From positions 1-14,155 of the forward strand of contig JAKRWB010000125.1 of the NCBI GenBank assembly GCA_022353185.1: a stretch of 14,155 nucleotides of DNA. The letters run 5' to 3'. Within the stretch, counting starts at the first letter, position 1, and the number at the start of each line of letters is the position of its first letter. Shown here piece by piece: positions 13,892 through 14,155 of the stretch. Below the pieces are notes generated by a model. The model did not search any database, was not told the DNA's origin, and worked only from the letters and a program-made list of their open reading frames with translations. The position numbers were made by a program, and so were the translations under genes. Source of the stretch: ANME-2 cluster archaeon. GTDB lineage: Archaea; Halobacteriota; Methanosarcinia; Methanosarcinales; Methanocomedenaceae.

Positions 13892-13904
13892 AATATGATA
13901 AATT
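13892..13904 (-). promoter_or_regulatory. Possible TATA box for the thiolase/Fe-S gene pair
   Basis: On the reverse strand AATTTATCATATT lies about 25-30 bases before the GTG start at 13873, which would place transcription start at or next to the start codon. This fits the absence of an SD and a leaderless mRNA. Confidence 0.4.
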
Positions 13905-13923
13905 AATTGGTAATCTACGAAGA

Positions 13924-13954
13924 AAACCACAGAGGGCACAGAGAACACAGAGAG
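13924..13954. repeat. CACAGAG triplicated repeat patch
   Basis: Three spaced copies of CACAGAG occur: CCACAGAG, GGCACAGAG and AACACAGAG. From memory, this kind of sequence is widespread in archaeal and bacterial genomes beside GxxExxY genes, and here it lies just past the stop of such a remnant. A degenerate copy occurs at 11757-11773. Confidence 0.6.
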
Positions 13955-13957
13955 ATT

Positions 13958-14155
13958 TTAATTAATTCTACGTGTTATTCCATCCTTGAGGCGTGTCACA
14001 TTGAAATTAATTAGCAGTCCAAGTCGTTTCCTGCTTAGTTTGAGGTAAGAAAGTAACTCAGGGATTTCCACGATGTAATTTAGGTTACATCCTTATTTAA
14101 ACCTGACCTCAACTTTTCTATTTCCCAACCATGGTATAGGAACATTTCTCCCAGT
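13958..14155 (-). pseudogene. Remnant of a GxxExxY-family protein gene, truncated by the window edge
   Basis: The reverse strand encodes ELLSYLKLSRKRLGLLINFN followed by VTRLKDGITRRIN and a stop at 13960-13958. This is the characteristic C-terminus of the GxxExxY family, a small protein of about 125 residues of unknown function with a PD-(D/E)XK-like fold. In the same frame upstream there is a TAA at 14095-14093, before it a segment reading VPIPWLGNRKVEVRF, and then the window edge. The conserved middle part (the acidic IVELK to IHEAQ region) is missing or shortened. The internal stop plus missing core indicate a decayed copy. The gene lies upstream of the thiolase on the same strand and is probably unrelated to it. 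Confidence 0.68.

Noticed and set aside
13924..13954. CRISPR-like short repeats
   Set aside because: Three CACAGAG units with 2-base gaps have no spacer structure or length typical of CRISPR and match a simple repeat patch.

Overview
The window reads as archaeal DNA. It carries an archaeal Rnl3-type ATP-dependent RNA ligase, an archaeal-type EngB GTPase, an NcsA/Ctu1-type tRNA thiolase with terminal zinc fingers, a ferredoxin-like multi-cluster protein and a large set of stand-alone CBS-domain proteins. Several genes are preceded by BRE/TATA-like boxes and GGTG or GGAGG Shine-Dalgarno (SD) sites. The combination suggests a methanogen or methanotroph of the Methanosarcinales/ANME-2 type, but no marker here fixes the genus.

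Region 1 (1-5250) is a complete Liv-type (branched-chain amino acid or amide) ABC importer, split over two converging transcripts. The ATPases livG-livF run forward. livJ-livH-livM run backward, and the 3' ends of livF and livM overlap by 26 bases. A hairpin with a T-tract lies between livJ (lipoprotein receptor) and the permease genes, as expected if receptor is made in excess of permease. An unrecognised short reading frame precedes livG on the other strand.

Region 2 (5470-11750) is the most interesting part. Five consecutive CBS proteins hold about 18 CBS domains and no catalytic domain, and they lead without a break into an ATP-dependent RNA ligase and EngB. The first protein is a two-CBS/zinc-ribbon fusion; the other four have four CBS domains each. 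A 149-base MITE-like element with 16-base terminal inverted repeats and a TAAG target duplication sits between the second and third CBS genes, so the cluster is probably one ancestral operon now read from two promoters. The layout suggests adenylate sensing coupled to RNA ligation and ribosome assembly; this is inference.

Region 3 (11750-13910) holds a repeat-bearing intergenic stretch, a possible 64-residue tail-anchored membrane protein, and on the reverse strand an NcsA/Ctu1-like tRNA thiolase whose stop codon overlaps the start of a cysteine-rich Fe-S protein (TGATG). The two are very likely translationally coupled.

Region 4 (13920-14155) has a CACAGAG repeat patch and a degraded remnant of a GxxExxY-family gene running off the window edge.

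No rRNA, tRNA, CRISPR array or complete insertion sequence was seen.
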